DNA of 64,000 bases. It comes from Talpa occidentalis (taxonomy: Eukaryota > Chordata > Mammalia > Eulipotyphla > Talpidae). The DNA is taken from the NCBI RefSeq assembly GCF_014898055.3, contig NW_023600993.1, positions 15,404,850 through 15,468,849 of the forward strand, read 5' to 3'. A model generated the notes under the pieces. The model saw only the letters and a program-made list of their open reading frames with translations. It had not been told where the DNA came from and searched no databases. Shown here piece after piece: positions 33,704-45,644 of the stretch (position 1 is its first letter; each line of letters opens with the position of its first letter). Both the position numbers and the translations under genes were made by a program.

Positions 33704-33785
33704 GTGAGGAGAATTTTTAATATCTTCTCTCTTAGCAACTTTCAAATATACAATACAGTGTTATTAACTTAGTCACCATGCTCTA

Positions 33786-33840
33786 TTTTATATCCCCTTG
33801 GCTTATTTATTTTATATCCCCATGGCTTATTTATTTTATA
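33786..33840. repeat. Two-copy tandem repeat within old L1
   Basis: TTTTATATCCCC(T/A)TGGCTTATTTA twice in a row, one mismatch. Confidence 0.85.
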
Positions 33841-34189
33841 ACTGGAATTTTGTACCTTTTGACCACCATCATCTATTTCTCCCCATCCCCCTAAATTTCT
33901 TGATTGCTTCTCAGTTCTCTACGTGGTTAAGGGGGGTCAGTGTATATCATTTTCTAGTCAGCTAAAGAGGTTTATTTCTATTCATCTTCAATCTGTGATT
34001 GACCCTAAAGTTTTTTTTTTCTTGTAATGTCGTGTATATTTTTGTGGTTTGTTAAATATTTAAAAAATTCAGATTATTAAATAATAGGTGAATACTGAAT
34101 TTTCTCAGGGAAACCACCCTTTACTCTTTCTTTCAGACCCCATTCTCAATCTGTCGAAAAGGAACATTGTCACTGCATTCAAAATATAT

Positions 34190-34500
34190 TCAGAATTCAG
34201 TGAGTTCTCATTCTCTCAGTATTCCCATCCTTGTCCAAGCCACTTCATCTTTTACCTGGATTACTACAGTGGCATCTTAACTAGTCACACTGTTTATTTT
34301 TCTCTTCCACATTCTATTCTGATACTATTGTCAGACTGATCCTGTTAAAGTATAATTGCATCTTATCTTTTTTTCACTTAAACTTCATAATTTCCCCTTC
34401 TCTCCCCTTCTCTTTAGACACAAAGTTCTTCAAATACAGAGGGCACCATCTACCCAGAGTCACCGCACTGGCAGTGATGTCTGCCTGTATTCCTGCACCT
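34190..34500 (+). mobile_element. Probable L2 LINE fragment
   Basis: TTACCTGGATTACTACAGTGGC, then TCAGACTGATCCTGTTAAAG, follows the L2 order (CTGGACTACTGCAATAGCCT ... AGAGTGATCTTTCTAAAA). Diverged. Confidence 0.55.
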
Positions 34501-34611
34501 TAGAGATCTTTGGGGAATTGTCTCTTACCTTTCGGGTCTTAGGTGTCAGTCTCAGCGAGAGGCCTTTATGATCTTTCCTTTTTAAATGGTAATATGGTGA
34601 CTTGCATTTGA

Positions 34612-34886
34612 TTTTTTTTTAAGTTTTTTTTTTATTTATTTGTGCATACAAGAGCTGGAGTGCAGGACCAGAGATGCAGGGAGTGAGAGCATTCACCAGA
34701 GACAGAGTGGGGGACAGAACAGGCAGACTGAGTGAAATACACTGAAGGGAGCAGTGGGCAAGTCAGGAGAGGTCTGCTGTGCCATGTGGGTAGCTCCCTG
34801 GCTGGCTGGGGATCGAACTTGTGCTGCAGAGTCTGCGGACCACCTCATAGTGCAGTGCTTAACCACTTGAGCCACCAAGGAGGCCC
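34612..34886 (-). mobile_element. tRNA-derived SINE
   Basis: Minus-strand copy with GGGCCTCCTTGGTGGCTCAAG head and TGCACTCCAGCTCTTGTATG tail side. Core shortened (CACTGCTCCCTTCAGTG). No clear target duplication. Confidence 0.9.
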
Positions 34887-34889
34887 TGC

Positions 34890-35710
34890 AATGTCACTTT
34901 AAAATTGCATTATGATCCATATGAAAACAATTACTTAACAATTGCTTAATATTGCTTTATGGACAGCAAATGGTCAATACTTAATGCTTTTTCATTTTCT
35001 TGAAAAGAGTATTTTTTTTATCACTGGGTTCATCTTTTAAACATGCTTTTTATGTTGTTCAAATTTTTATGTAAGTGTATAGATTTTTGTTAATATATAG
35101 AATATAGATTGTAATAACTAATAATAACAACTATATTATTAGTTAATAATAACTAATAACTAATAATATAATTTTATAACTAATTATAGTTATAAAACTA
35201 TAACTAATTTTATACACTAAGCTATAAATAATTTTATAAAATTAGTAATAACTAATATGTAATAACTAATTTTATACACTTAGTAATAACTAAGTGTATA
35301 AAAATTCCATATATTGATATAATGCAAATTACATGTAATATAAAGTCCCTTCTATGAATTCTTTATGTAATGTCACACCACCTTTGAGTTCTGTTATTTT
35401 TTGATTTTAAATTTAACTAAGTTTAAAATCTCTATCATTTGGTGAAATGGCTCTTGATGAAGTAGTAATTCTTTTTTCTGCTAATGCTTTTTGTTTTAAA
35501 GTTTATTGTACAATATTAATGTATCTAAACCATGCAAATTGTGTCCTCAGAATTGTCTGTTACAGAGTTGACACAACAAAATGGTTTACAATATGACATT
35601 GGATAAACAAGGAATAATATATTCATACTTTATAATACTATATAATCTTTAATTTATAAAACATAAATGTCTGGGGAGGATAAGAAACTCGTATTGAGTT
35701 TTTCCTCAAC
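34890..35710. other. AT-rich sequence with a degenerate TAATAACTAAT repeat; no gene
   Basis: Between about 35,095 and 35,330 the words TAATAACTAAT, TATAACTAAT and TTTTATACACT recur irregularly, a decayed AT-rich minisatellite. No coding evidence in the stretch. Confidence 0.6.
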
Positions 35711-35726
35711 AAAAGTTTAAACTCAG

Positions 35727-36033
35727 GCAGCAGTCCTTCTGCCCACCTGTGACTATGCAGGTGCTTCTTTTCATCAATTCTTTCCCTCTGCAGGGCAGCA
35801 ACCTCCTGCCTGCCTGTGACCTGTACCATGTGGGGCTTCTCTTTACTGACCTCCCTCAGTGGAGGCAGCTCTCCTCACGGCTGCCCACCTGCAACCATGC
35901 AGGCCTCTCTCAGCAAACCTGTCCCTTTCTGGGCAGCTCTTTCTGCCTGCTTGTGTCTATGCAAGTGTCTTTTACCCTTCTGTCCCTTTCCCTAATAAAC
36001 CTGCCCTTTAAAAAAAAAAAAGCAACAAAAACC
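35727..36033 (+). mobile_element. Polyadenylated retrocopy of LTR-E (tandem-repeat part)
   Basis: Made of about four imperfect 68-70 bp units, with GGCAGC at 35,794, 35,864 and 35,932, of the kind seen in LTR-E (GACTATGCAGG, CTGTCCCTTTC, GCAGCTCTTTCTGCCTGC). It ends with AATAAA (35,994-35,999), a short spacer and an A-run. A 16-bp duplication, AAAAGT(T/A)TAAACTCAG, flanks it (35,711-35,726 and 36,034-36,049). This is the signature of L1-mediated retroposition of a transcript that stopped at the LTR polyadenylation site, 5' truncated. Confidence 0.82.
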
Positions 36034-36049
36034 AAAAGTATAAACTCAG

Positions 36050-37574
36050 AATGAGATTGGAATACTGAATGACAAAAAACCAATATTTCATTATTTTCAT
36101 TTTTAAGCTGATGTGTTTTAGAAAGGCAGAGTGGAGGATAGAATTTTAGAGGTTCAAGTATAACTTTTTTTCAAAACCATAAAAAAATAGAGAAAAGTCC
36201 CCACAAGCCTGGCCAACTAGATAAGCACATTGCATGTAGAATATATTCTTTTGTTAGCATCCCACCTTAGATGTTAGCAGATGAGTAGCAGCAACATAAC
36301 AACAATATGAAACTGTCACTTGGTGGAGCTAGAATACTATGCAATTCCAGTTTACTCTTTTAGCAGATACTTGGGAAAAATGGTTTACAGTAGTAACCAG
36401 CAACCCAACTGCCAAATATTGGGATACATAGCCTTAGAGGAACCCTGTTTTTATGGTTTTATTTATTATTTTGACAGAATTAAGTAAACCCCAAAATTAT
36501 TGGACATGAAGATATTTTTCTTGTCCCACTCAATAAGTTCCAGTCTTTGTCAAGCTGAATTCAACACTATAACATCCCTCTACCCTATCAGTTAAATGGG
36601 TATATCATCTATTGATTCAATGACATCACAGCACATTTAACACAAAACCTAATAGCCCACAATCATTTCAGTGCTATTGTCAACTGCTATAAAATCAAGA
36701 TGGTTTTTTTAGATAGTTATGATCCCCAGATCAAAATGCCCAATAGATGTTACACAAGCGTTTTTGATTTGGATTTTCTGCACAAGCTGGAGATTTTTAG
36801 GGTCGCTGCAAATATTGGCCACAACCTTTAACAGGAAATTTTAGGGTAGCATTAAATAAGGCTAATATATGTTAGGGTGACTACACATGAGGGGGGTAAC
36901 CCTATACTGTCAAAATACTAGCAAGGATGTAAAATAATTGTACTTCAGTAACAATAAATAAAATCTTAAAAATAAGGTTACTGTAGACTTGGAAAATTCT
37001 CCCCAAGAATAAATTGAACTCTTTGAAAATACTAGAGTCTTTTTTACTTTGATTTTCTCAAAATTAAAAAAAAACAAAGCTAATTTTTATATTTACATAT
37101 GGGTAGGTATAGTTTTGTCCCTTTCCTTTCAGATGTAGATATACTCCAAAATGACTGATTCAAAACTAAAATTAATATCTTTCATACTTAGGTCTTAGCT
37201 AAAATCTTGCAGAACTTGACTACATGAATTGTATGATGAAATTAATATAGTCACCATGACCCATGAAAAACAATAATTGAGGGTTTTTACAGATTTCTTA
37301 ATTGAGCTTATTCTGGTGCTCTCATTCCTTTATTTATTTTTTTTTTCTTTTTTCATAGAAGACTTTTTTTCTTCCAGTGAGAAAGATTTCTTTGATCTTG
37401 TAGGTTACTTTCTAAAAGAAGTGTGGAAATAGGACAATTAGCCTTCTATTACATATTACTGTCAGGGTAGAACCAATTTTGTGGGACTTATCCTTAAAAC
37501 TGTGTGCAGTTTAGGATTCTTTTATGTAACAGGACTTAAACTTACACACAGAAAACTGCACAGAAGTCCATATT
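36050..37574. other. No gene seen
   Basis: AT-rich unique sequence. AACAATAAATAAAATCTTAAAAA at about 36,950 may be the 3' end of a decayed L1 but is too short to assign. Confidence 0.4.
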
Positions 37575-37589
37575 TATTTAAAAAATTTT

Positions 37590-37855
37590 TTTTAAAGATT
37601 TATTTATTTATTTATGCAAGCACTGGGTACAGTCAGAAGTGCAGGAAGGTGAGAGGATTCACCAGAGCGGGGAGCAGAACAGGCAGACTGAGGAAGTACA
37701 CTGCTGAGGGGAGCAGCGGGCGGCAGGAGAGGTCTGCACGCCATGTGGGACCCTCCTCTGGTGGCCGGGGAGCAACCGGGGATGGAACCGGCGATGCAGA
37801 GGCTGCGGGCACCTTGTAGCCCAGCACTCAACCACTACGCCACCAGGGGAGGCCC
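37590..37855 (-). mobile_element. tRNA-derived SINE
   Basis: Carries the extra post-B-box segment of the young subfamily but the ordinary AAATAAATAAATCTTT tail, so intermediate between subfamilies. Duplication TATTTAAAAA(A)TTTT at 37,575-37,589 and from 37,856. Confidence 0.92.
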
Positions 37856-37869
37856 TATTTAAAAATTTT

Positions 37870-38484
37870 AAAGAGTAACAAATTGAAAATTTAGAAAATC
37901 TTATAATGAACCCTACAATATCAAACTTTCAGGTAAATAATATTATTAACTGCTAATGTACCACTCTAATAATTTTCTACAGATTAACTTTTGATTGCAA
38001 ATATCTGTAACCTTGTTTCTTCATCACCACGCATATAATTCCAATGTTAGATGCTGTAAATATGTTTGTATTATTGTACAATTACTGTCTTTCACATTAG
38101 AAAAATAGTCCTAGATAATTTACTACTTGAGCAGCAGGAGTATTTTGGAATCCATTTATAGATCAGGAATGCCAGTAATAATTACATAGGAAAGTGACTG
38201 CAAACTACATAAATCGCTCCCACTAAACTCAAATATACCTCCTATTCAACATCCTATGCATGAGTTCCATGCAACTGAGGAACCCTGAAATATAAACTTC
38301 ATTAGTTTCACAATAATGCGGCTTTTTTTTAACCCCATCATGATGTACATCACATGGTTAACATTGTTATGATTAAAATTTGGAAACCACTAACACTTGT
38401 GACACAATTGGTAAATTTAGGTAAAAATATTCTTAAAACTATTTCTCATTTAAACCGGGAAGATGTATACATGGTGTATGATTT
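37870..38484. other. No gene seen
   Basis: AT-rich unique sequence. Confidence 0.4.
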
Positions 38485-38500
38485 CAAGATGTGTTTTCTT

Positions 38501-38793
38501 TTTTTTTTCATTTTTAAAAAGTTATTAATTTTTTTTTTTTTAGATTTCTTTATGCAACAAGAACTGGGGTACAGGCCAGAGGTACGGGGAGTGAGAGGAT
38601 TCACTAGAGACAAAGTAAGGCACAGAACAGGCAGAGTGACTGAAATACACTGCTGAGGGGAGCAGTAGGTGAGACAGGAGAGGTCTTCTGCGCCATGTGG
38701 GTAGCTTCCTGGCTGGCCATCAAACTCGTGCTGCAGAGGCTGTGGATAGCTTTACAGTGTTGTTCTTAACCCCTTGCACCACCAGGGAGGTCC
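38501..38793 (-). mobile_element. tRNA-derived SINE
   Basis: Minus-strand copy with GGACCTCCCTGGTGGTGCAAGG head; B-box region deleted. Duplication CAAGATGTGT(T)TTCTTTT / CAAGATGTGTCTTTT starting at 38,485 and 38,794. Confidence 0.9.
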
Positions 38794-39027
38794 TGCAAGA
38801 TGTGTCTTTTAATAATTGTAGGCTTTAGTAAAGAGTGCTGAAGAAATAAAGGCATTAGGATTTTAATTCTTAACACATTTTTTTTTTGGTTTCACTGTCA
38901 TTCATTCTATATACCATTAGTAAATATCATTAAAAATTTAGCTTACAAGGAATGCTTTCCTATTTAATTTGTATTCTTAATTAGAAAGATCTGTAGCTTC
39001 AGCAGTAAGATTATTGGTTATTTCATG

Positions 39028-39451
39028 AACCATATCCATGGTTTGAAAAGGTTTTACTTTTAGTGTTCAAATTAAAGAAACAAAACCAAAACTAACATAA
39101 CTTTGTATCAAATATGAAATTGTGAATTGAATGATAATTTCAGGGAATCTCTTGATTGTTTTATAATAGAGTACACTCTGAGTATTCTTCCTTTGCTGAA
39201 CATTAAAGCTTTAGTAAGAACAATAGCCAGCACTTACCAAATGCATCCCGTCAACCTGACATTTAGCTAAGGACTTTTTGTATGGAAATCCTTATAGAAA
39301 AGTGCCTTTTCTATGAGGTAGGCACCATTTTACAGATGAAGAAACTGGGGTAGCGAGTTTAAATGGCAAGCCTAGTATGTTCATGCATTTTGTTAAGTGG
39401 CAGGCATGTTGTCTGAACATAGACTTAAAAAACCATATCCATGGTTTGAAA
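39028..39451. repeat. Direct repeat of a 21-bp palindromic word, 403 bp apart
   Basis: AACCATATCCATGGTTTGAAA minus its last base fits the 20-base limit: AACCATATCCATGGTTTGAA occurs at 39,028 and 39,431, identical also in the next A. Its core AACCAT-ATCC-ATGGTT is an inverted repeat. The segment between includes a MIR. Confidence 0.8.
39220..39425 (-). mobile_element. MIR SINE, antisense
   Basis: CTATGAGGTAGGCACCATTTTACAGATGAAGAAACTGGGG is the antisense MIR 3' core pattern (seen in two parts), preceded by AGCACTTACCAAATGC. Confidence 0.65.
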
Positions 39452-39609
39452 TGATAACTGACATAATTGAAATGATAAATGACACCTTCATTGTCATAGA
39501 AGCAATGAAGGATGGCAGGAAGATTTGGAGCTCATTGGCAGCACTTAAATGACAACGACTTTGAAAAGAGGGAAACCCTAAATTTTAGAGGGCAGAGAAC
39601 AGGAAAAGA

Positions 39610-39835
39610 GAGTAAGGCCCAGGCATTGAAGCCAAACTGTGTGGGTTTGTATCCTGTCTCCATCATTTACTAACTGGTTGACTTATGCAAGTTACTTAAG
39701 TGCTCTTTGCCTCAATTTCCCCTTTTGTAAAAGAGGTTCATATCAACAAGGTGCGAGGAGTCAATGAGGTAATACAAAGCATTTTAAGCCAGTGCCTGGG
39801 CAGTAAATTCTGAAAAAGATGTAAGCCATTATTAC
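39610..39835 (+). mobile_element. MIR SINE
   Basis: Core words in order: GTGTGGGTTTGTATCCTGTC, CATTTACTAACTGGTTGACT, CAAGTTACTTAAGTGCTCTT, CCTCAATTTCCCC and CAGTGCCTGGGCAGTAAAT. Confidence 0.8.
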
Positions 39836-39839
39836 TCAT

Positions 39840-42730
39840 TAATATTTAAGCTTATTTGTCCTTTGAAATAGAGTATGTGGTATGTGCAATGCTAAGTAAA
39901 CAGTACAAAACAATTTATCTTGTCTTACTTTTCTAATACATACATTATTTGTTTAAGGACCCTTTAGGTATATTGGTTGATGGTTGATGGTAATATTATA
40001 ATATCAATATAAAAATGCACTCTAGTTTTAAAAAATGAAAACACTTCCCAGGAAAATAAAATTTTAAAAGTTTGTACCATATTTATATTTTATTTTGATT
40101 TAAAGGATATTGCCACTACATAGAAGAATTGCAGCCCAGGTATACTCTTCTAGATGTTATGACTTTTCAAAGCTTAATCTACTATTTATGTTATAAAATT
40201 ATTAATATCTTGTAGCTCAGCAGAAACAGTAATATAACATAATGAGAAAAGTTGCATCTCTACTCCTGATACCCTTAATAAACACATTATTCATTTTTTA
40301 TTCAATTTAACTGCAAATAGCTATATTGAAAACATTACCACAGGGTACATTTCTATTTTAGGGTGACAGGAAAATAACTCCTGAAGTTTCAGAAGTAAGA
40401 GACAAAATATAAATTGTATAGTAGATGGAAAAACAAAAGATTCAGATATCTATGAATAACTGTATTTCCCGAAGGAGTAAACATTAATGACTTTAATTAG
40501 ATTATAATTGCTCATGAGAGCAAGCTCTTGCATGAGATAAAAATACCTGACAAAGCATTATGACTGAGCTTTTTCTGTCAGCAATATAGGATGGATTAAT
40601 GGAAATGCCATTTAAAGGTGGTGCATTCCCTAAATGTAAACTAAACCCTTAATCAGTGCCAACATGATGGAATGCCATTCTTATAACTGTGTCAAATTCT
40701 ATTCAATCTTGACAGTTTTGCACATGCTTGAGACAGTACTGTCTTATGAAAGACTTCCAGAAGCTTATTCTGTATGAATATTTCTTATTTCACAAACATA
40801 AAAATAAGCAAATGAGAATATTTTTCTTTTTTGGAAGTTTCTTTTTATATTGTTCCTCTCATTTGCTTGGAAGAACTCTCTGGATAGAATCAGGTTTGGA
40901 TTAGATTTGGAAATTTTCTTTCTTTTCCTGGGGACTATGTTGGAATCTGTATTTACTCTAAAAGTCACTCTTTGTCCGAAGTCTCTGTTTAAAATAGATG
41001 CATTTTGCAGTCTATTAGGTATTAAAATGATTCACTTAAAAAGTCAATTGAATCAAGGGTTTTTCAGGCCTTATTTGAAAACATGTTTATTGATATGCTA
41101 AATAACTAAGTTCTCTGTGATTTCTTAATTTAACTTGTTTTTGATAATTTTGAAGGGGGAATGTATCTGGGGTCAGGTAAATTTGTTCCTTTTAGGGTTT
41201 TCATGGATCATGATGTTTTTAGATCCACACAGCAGCAGTTCAGGCTTTGGCTCAACATTTTGCATAATAGATTTCATGGAGATTTTATAATGAGTGCATC
41301 TGTCATTGGACACACCATACTTTACTATTTTGAGTCAGGTTTCCTGAGATACCTTTCAGAGCCCATTAAGTTCTTCCAGAGCCACAAATTCCATCTTCAG
41401 ACAAATTAGGCAGGTAACTTGCCTAAGTTAAATCAGTGAAGCAGATGAGGAGAGATGGGGGAAAACTGGGGGTTCATGATCTGTCTGGCAGGAACAGCAG
41501 ATACTCAGAATGCGGAGTATGGTGGTGACTGTAACCCGGACTGATAATTGGAAGGATGCTGGAAATCTGGTTTTTATGTAAACTACTTGATTTGAGTATT
41601 AGCAACTAGTTAAAAGAAAAACAGAATAAATCTATTACAGCCCTGCCTGCTACCCTCTTATGACATTTATATAAGGAATTTGAAAAAGAAAAAAACAAAA
41701 CCAAAAAACAACAACCTGTCAATCTCTATTAAGTATATACCCCTTTCTACCCTCAGAACAAATATTGAAAAGCATTTGAAGAAAAGCTATATAAACCAAC
41801 TATTGTTCTAGCATCATATCCTACTATGCATTTCACTTGTAGATATCTTCTAAAGTTAATGCAGTTGTATTTTAAGTATGTATGCTTTTATATGATTAAC
41901 AGTGTAATAAAGCAGTGAAATTGCTGAATTCAAAGAGGAAAGATGAGTGAGAAATTTAGCTTCATTGATGAATATCTGGCTCTGTTTTTTATTTAAACCT
42001 TTGGGCATGCATGCTGCTGGGTGGGTTAAGGAACAGATGGGGGAATTGTGATTTAATAGCACAGTTTCAGTGCCAACTCTGCCTCTGACGGCAGGTGCCC
42101 CTTGGCAACAACAACAACAAAAATTATGCTGTACTGTATTATCTTGCTTTTAAAAGCCACTCAAAACAATTAAGATACTCTGCAAATATAAGATGGTGCC
42201 AGAAAGCTTTAAATAATACAGGCTATCTAGTTCTAGATAAACCATTTTTTTTGTTTTTTAAAAGGAATTTTATATGTTAGAATGGATGTGTGTACCCAGA
42301 GAAAGGTAAGCACTCAATCATAATACATGTGAATATCTGTCTCCATTTAGAATGAAATTCTGCATTTCTGCACTGTGACTACCTGATGTGGACCTAGGAG
42401 TGCACAAAGAAAAGAATGTAGAGGTCATAGTGAAGCATAAAATGGTCATAGTGAAGCAAACAATGGAATTAAATAAGGATAAATTAACTTAGGATAAAAA
42501 TGGAAGACATTGACCTGTTGTTATTAAGATGTATTTTAGTAATTTCCAGTAGTGAGAAGTAAATTGTTTATCAAAAGGAATTATTTTAAATCATCAGTGT
42601 CTACCTGTAGTTTACTGATTAATATTAATTTTGCAATGGGTGGCCTTGAAATACAGCTTTTTTTTCATCTTCTGTAAGACAAAATATAAATCAAACATTA
42701 GACCCAAACTAATTAGCTTGGCATTAAATA
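39840..42730. other. Unique non-coding stretch; possible conserved element at 40,440-40,740
   Basis: No gene or recent repeat over 2.9 kb. Around 40,480-40,560 there are several homeodomain-type words (CATTAATG, TTTAATTAGA, TTATAATTGCTCATGAG) and balanced composition. ORFs at 40,850-41,101 and 41,161-41,409 have no domain. Conservation cannot be judged from one sequence. Confidence 0.35.
42429..42468. repeat. Short tandem duplication
   Basis: GGTCATAGTGAAGCA appears twice with a 7-8 bp spacer. Confidence 0.75.
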
Positions 42731-42734
42731 ACCA

Positions 42735-42965
42735 TGGCATTTGAGTTTGACCTGACAGCTCTGGGCTTGAATCCCAATTCTACTTCACATGAGATAGGTA
42801 CTATTGGGAAAATAGTTCACTTTTCTAATACTCATTTTCCTTATCCACAGCTGGAGACAATAATATTAATTACATCATGGGTCATTACAGTGTTTATAGA
42901 AAATAGTCTACATTTTCATACTTAATACAACGCATGACAAGGGCTCAGTAAGTGGTAGCTGCAAT
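42735..42965 (+). mobile_element. MIR SINE
   Basis: GACAGCTCTGGGCTTGAATCC, TACTATTGGGAAAATAGTTC, CTCATTTTCCTTATCC and GGGCTCAGTAAGTGGTAGCT match the MIR order. Confidence 0.72.
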
Positions 42966-42969
42966 TATT

Positions 42970-44758
42970 TTAGAAAATCATTGATCCTGTTGGTCCAGAC
43001 CCATTCTAAGAAGTACAATGGGAGGAATTGGAACTTGATTAATTTTCTCAATAACCGTAAACTGTTAGGAGCCAGGTAAGGAACCAGAAAACTATCGGAA
43101 AACAATACCAAAGGAATATGCATTAGTTAGCAAGGAAAAGAAAGCCTGATATGTGTTGTAGTATTTTAAATAATATTAAAATGAATGTGAACAATCATTA
43201 GAAGAACACTTCTATATGTAATTTTGGAGTAATTGAAACAAAAATTGACATACACTAAGATTGCCTTAGGAAATCTTTGGAATAAAATTGGAACCTGATA
43301 TGATATAATGAAATGAAAACTGTGTGTTGATTTTAAGAATCTCCTTCTTTAAAGAGTTTGTAGTTTATATTTCTTGAATGGATTGTAGACCTTGAGTGCT
43401 GGAATTTTTCACTTTGAGATAAATTATTCTACCAATGTTTTGTGTTTGTCCAATGGCAAGCATGTAATATATTCCATAAAATTTGAATTAAAAATAGAGA
43501 TGCTACTGAAAAATAATTTGTGGATTAAAATGAACAATTAGCTGTGGCACTTTGCACTTAAAATAAGTGAAAAATTCTTTGACTGCTACAAAATTTTAAA
43601 CTTTAGTCTTTATGGGAACAGAAAGGTAATTAAAGTACTTGTCAGTAAAACAGTTAAAAGTTCACAGTGCATGGTTTGGTTTAATTAAATGATTTCAACC
43701 TATGAGTTAAAAAAGTAGTTTCTGGGGTAAAGATCAGAAATTCTATAAGTGTATTTGGACACTATATTTGGCTAATAATTTAATACAAAATATATATGAA
43801 AACAATATAGAATTTGGAATATAATTTGGAAAAAAATTCTGAGTCCAAAGTTTGAGATTAACAGCTGAACATCTTTTAAATTACTAAAGAACATGTGTTA
43901 CGAAAGAATCAAAGAAAGTAACTACATAGATATGTGTTTTTATTTTTCTGTAAGTATAATTCTTACCTAAGAATGTCAATAGGTCCACAGGGAAAGACCA
44001 CATCCAAAATTATTGACATGCTTTGTGAAATGATATACTATTATTCAGAATTGCTTTGTGAGAGAGGGAAATTGTTGGATCCTATGGGCAACTTAAACAC
44101 ACAAAAGATATGTTAGATATGGCAACACAGTTGAACTTAAGAGCATTCTGGCAAACTGAAAGCAGCAGACAAATTATAGATTCAGCAATATCTGTAAAAA
44201 TCTATGTAACATGTTTATGGATAGAACTCAGTCATGTAATCTGTGGAAACCTTGAATTGTGTTGGGTGGTGAACATTTATTGAGTACCCTTTATTAGGCA
44301 TTAAGGAGAAGGAAAATAAAGTAGCAGGCATGAGGTAGAATAAGATTATACTAGTCTGTCAGTGGGAGTGAAACCACCATGCAGGGGCGTCTGAGGGACT
44401 GTCATTTTGAATGAAGCTAAAGTTGTACAACCAGTTGCAAAGAATGGCTGTGAACCAGGTGGTACTCATCCAGATTGGAGACACTTATCCTCATGAAAAT
44501 ATTAAAGCTACAGAAGCAAATTTGGATTTGTTTAAAAATGATTATTACCCCTCCACATTTTCCTTTTTTCTGTTGTCTGTTAAACACAGTCAAGGAAACT
44601 GTTAGCGTTCAATGGCTTTCATACATTTTAACTATTCAAGTACCACCTTCATGTATATATTCAGCATAAAATTTGTACAATGAATCTGTAAAAATTGACT
44701 CTTTTCATTAAAGAAAGTTTATATTATTTTCATAACTGGAAAGCTAGTATCACTAGTC
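42970..44758. other. No gene seen
   Basis: AT-rich unique sequence. A weak L2/MIR-like phrase (GAACATTTATTGAGTACCC at about 44,271) is the only repeat hint. Confidence 0.4.
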
Positions 44759-44772
44759 AAATGCTAGGTAAT

Positions 44773-44860
44773 ACTCTGGCGAATCCTTTCACCCCCTCAC
44801 CTATGGCCTAGACCCCAGTTCTGTGCAAAAAAAAAAAAAAAAAAAAAAGAAACCTTAAGA
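44773..44860 (+). mobile_element. 5'-truncated SINE fragment
   Basis: Only the 3' end of the SINE (CTCTGGCGAATCCTTTCACC ... GACCCCAGTTCTGTGC) followed by about 22 As and GAAACCTTAAG. Perfect 14-bp duplication AAATGCTAGGTAAT at 44,759-44,772 and 44,861-44,874, so the truncation occurred at insertion. Confidence 0.9.
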
Positions 44861-44874
44861 AAATGCTAGGTAAT

Positions 44875-45640
44875 TTTATTTAAAATTTATAAACAATAGA
44901 AAAGAAAACAAATGTCATTAAAGGAGGATAGCCAGCTACTGTGACTTGTTTAAGGCTCTCATTCTGAGGCATACTCTCTCTTTGTAAGTGCAAATATAAA
45001 AACTTCCCATATCCTCTTACTTAGCAAATGTACTTCTATCAGTGTATACTAGAGGTTTGTTTATGACTGTGCCAAATGACCTAGGTCCAGGGTTATTTTA
45101 ACATAAATACTCATTGATATCGACTAGTAAAAAATTATAGTACAGTTATATAACAGAATAGAATACAGCTGTTAAAACTGGAAGATTTTATGTAAAGTAG
45201 ATTATTTGAAAAAAGTTTCATTTTCTAATATATACCCATATATCCGGATTTTTATTTATTACATATTGCTTTTTCTATGTAGGTACTATTTTATTCTCTG
45301 CATCATTCAATACATATTTGCTAAAAAAAATAACTCAAGGATTTCATGTAAGAGAGCTATAGAACATAAATGAAAACATGACAAATTAAATGATTGAGTA
45401 TCCATGTTTTAATATGTTATATGTCTACTGATACAAAAATGGCTTATTTGCTCTGACTAATTATAAACTTATAAATCATTTAGGGATTTACATATATTTT
45501 TATATGTGTCAAATATCTCTGGATGTGTTTACAAGAAACTAGTGGTAGTGGTTGTCTTCTGAGGGGAGAAAAGAGTGAGTAAATGGCTGGAAGAAGAGCA
45601 GAAGGTAGCCTAACTTGTCACCATAAATTCTTTTGGACCA
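44875..45640. other. No gene seen
   Basis: AT-rich unique sequence. Confidence 0.4.
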
Positions 45641-45644
45641 TTTG

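Larger units (their letters stand above)
33465..33960 (-). mobile_element. Old L1 3' UTR, antisense
   Basis: AATTGAAATATAATTGACATATAAC, TTTCAGGTGTACA, AATGATCATCACAATTGG and CCACCATCATCTATTTCTCC are the antisense landmarks of L1M 3' UTRs. Interrupted by a very short younger L1. Confidence 0.8.

Noticed and set aside
35727..36000. CRISPR-like array of about 69-bp units
   Set aside because: Units are adjacent and imperfect with no spacers; the host is a mammal.
44811..44860. Processed pseudogene suggested by a long A-run
   Set aside because: The sequence before the A-run is the SINE 3' end; it is a 5'-truncated SINE.
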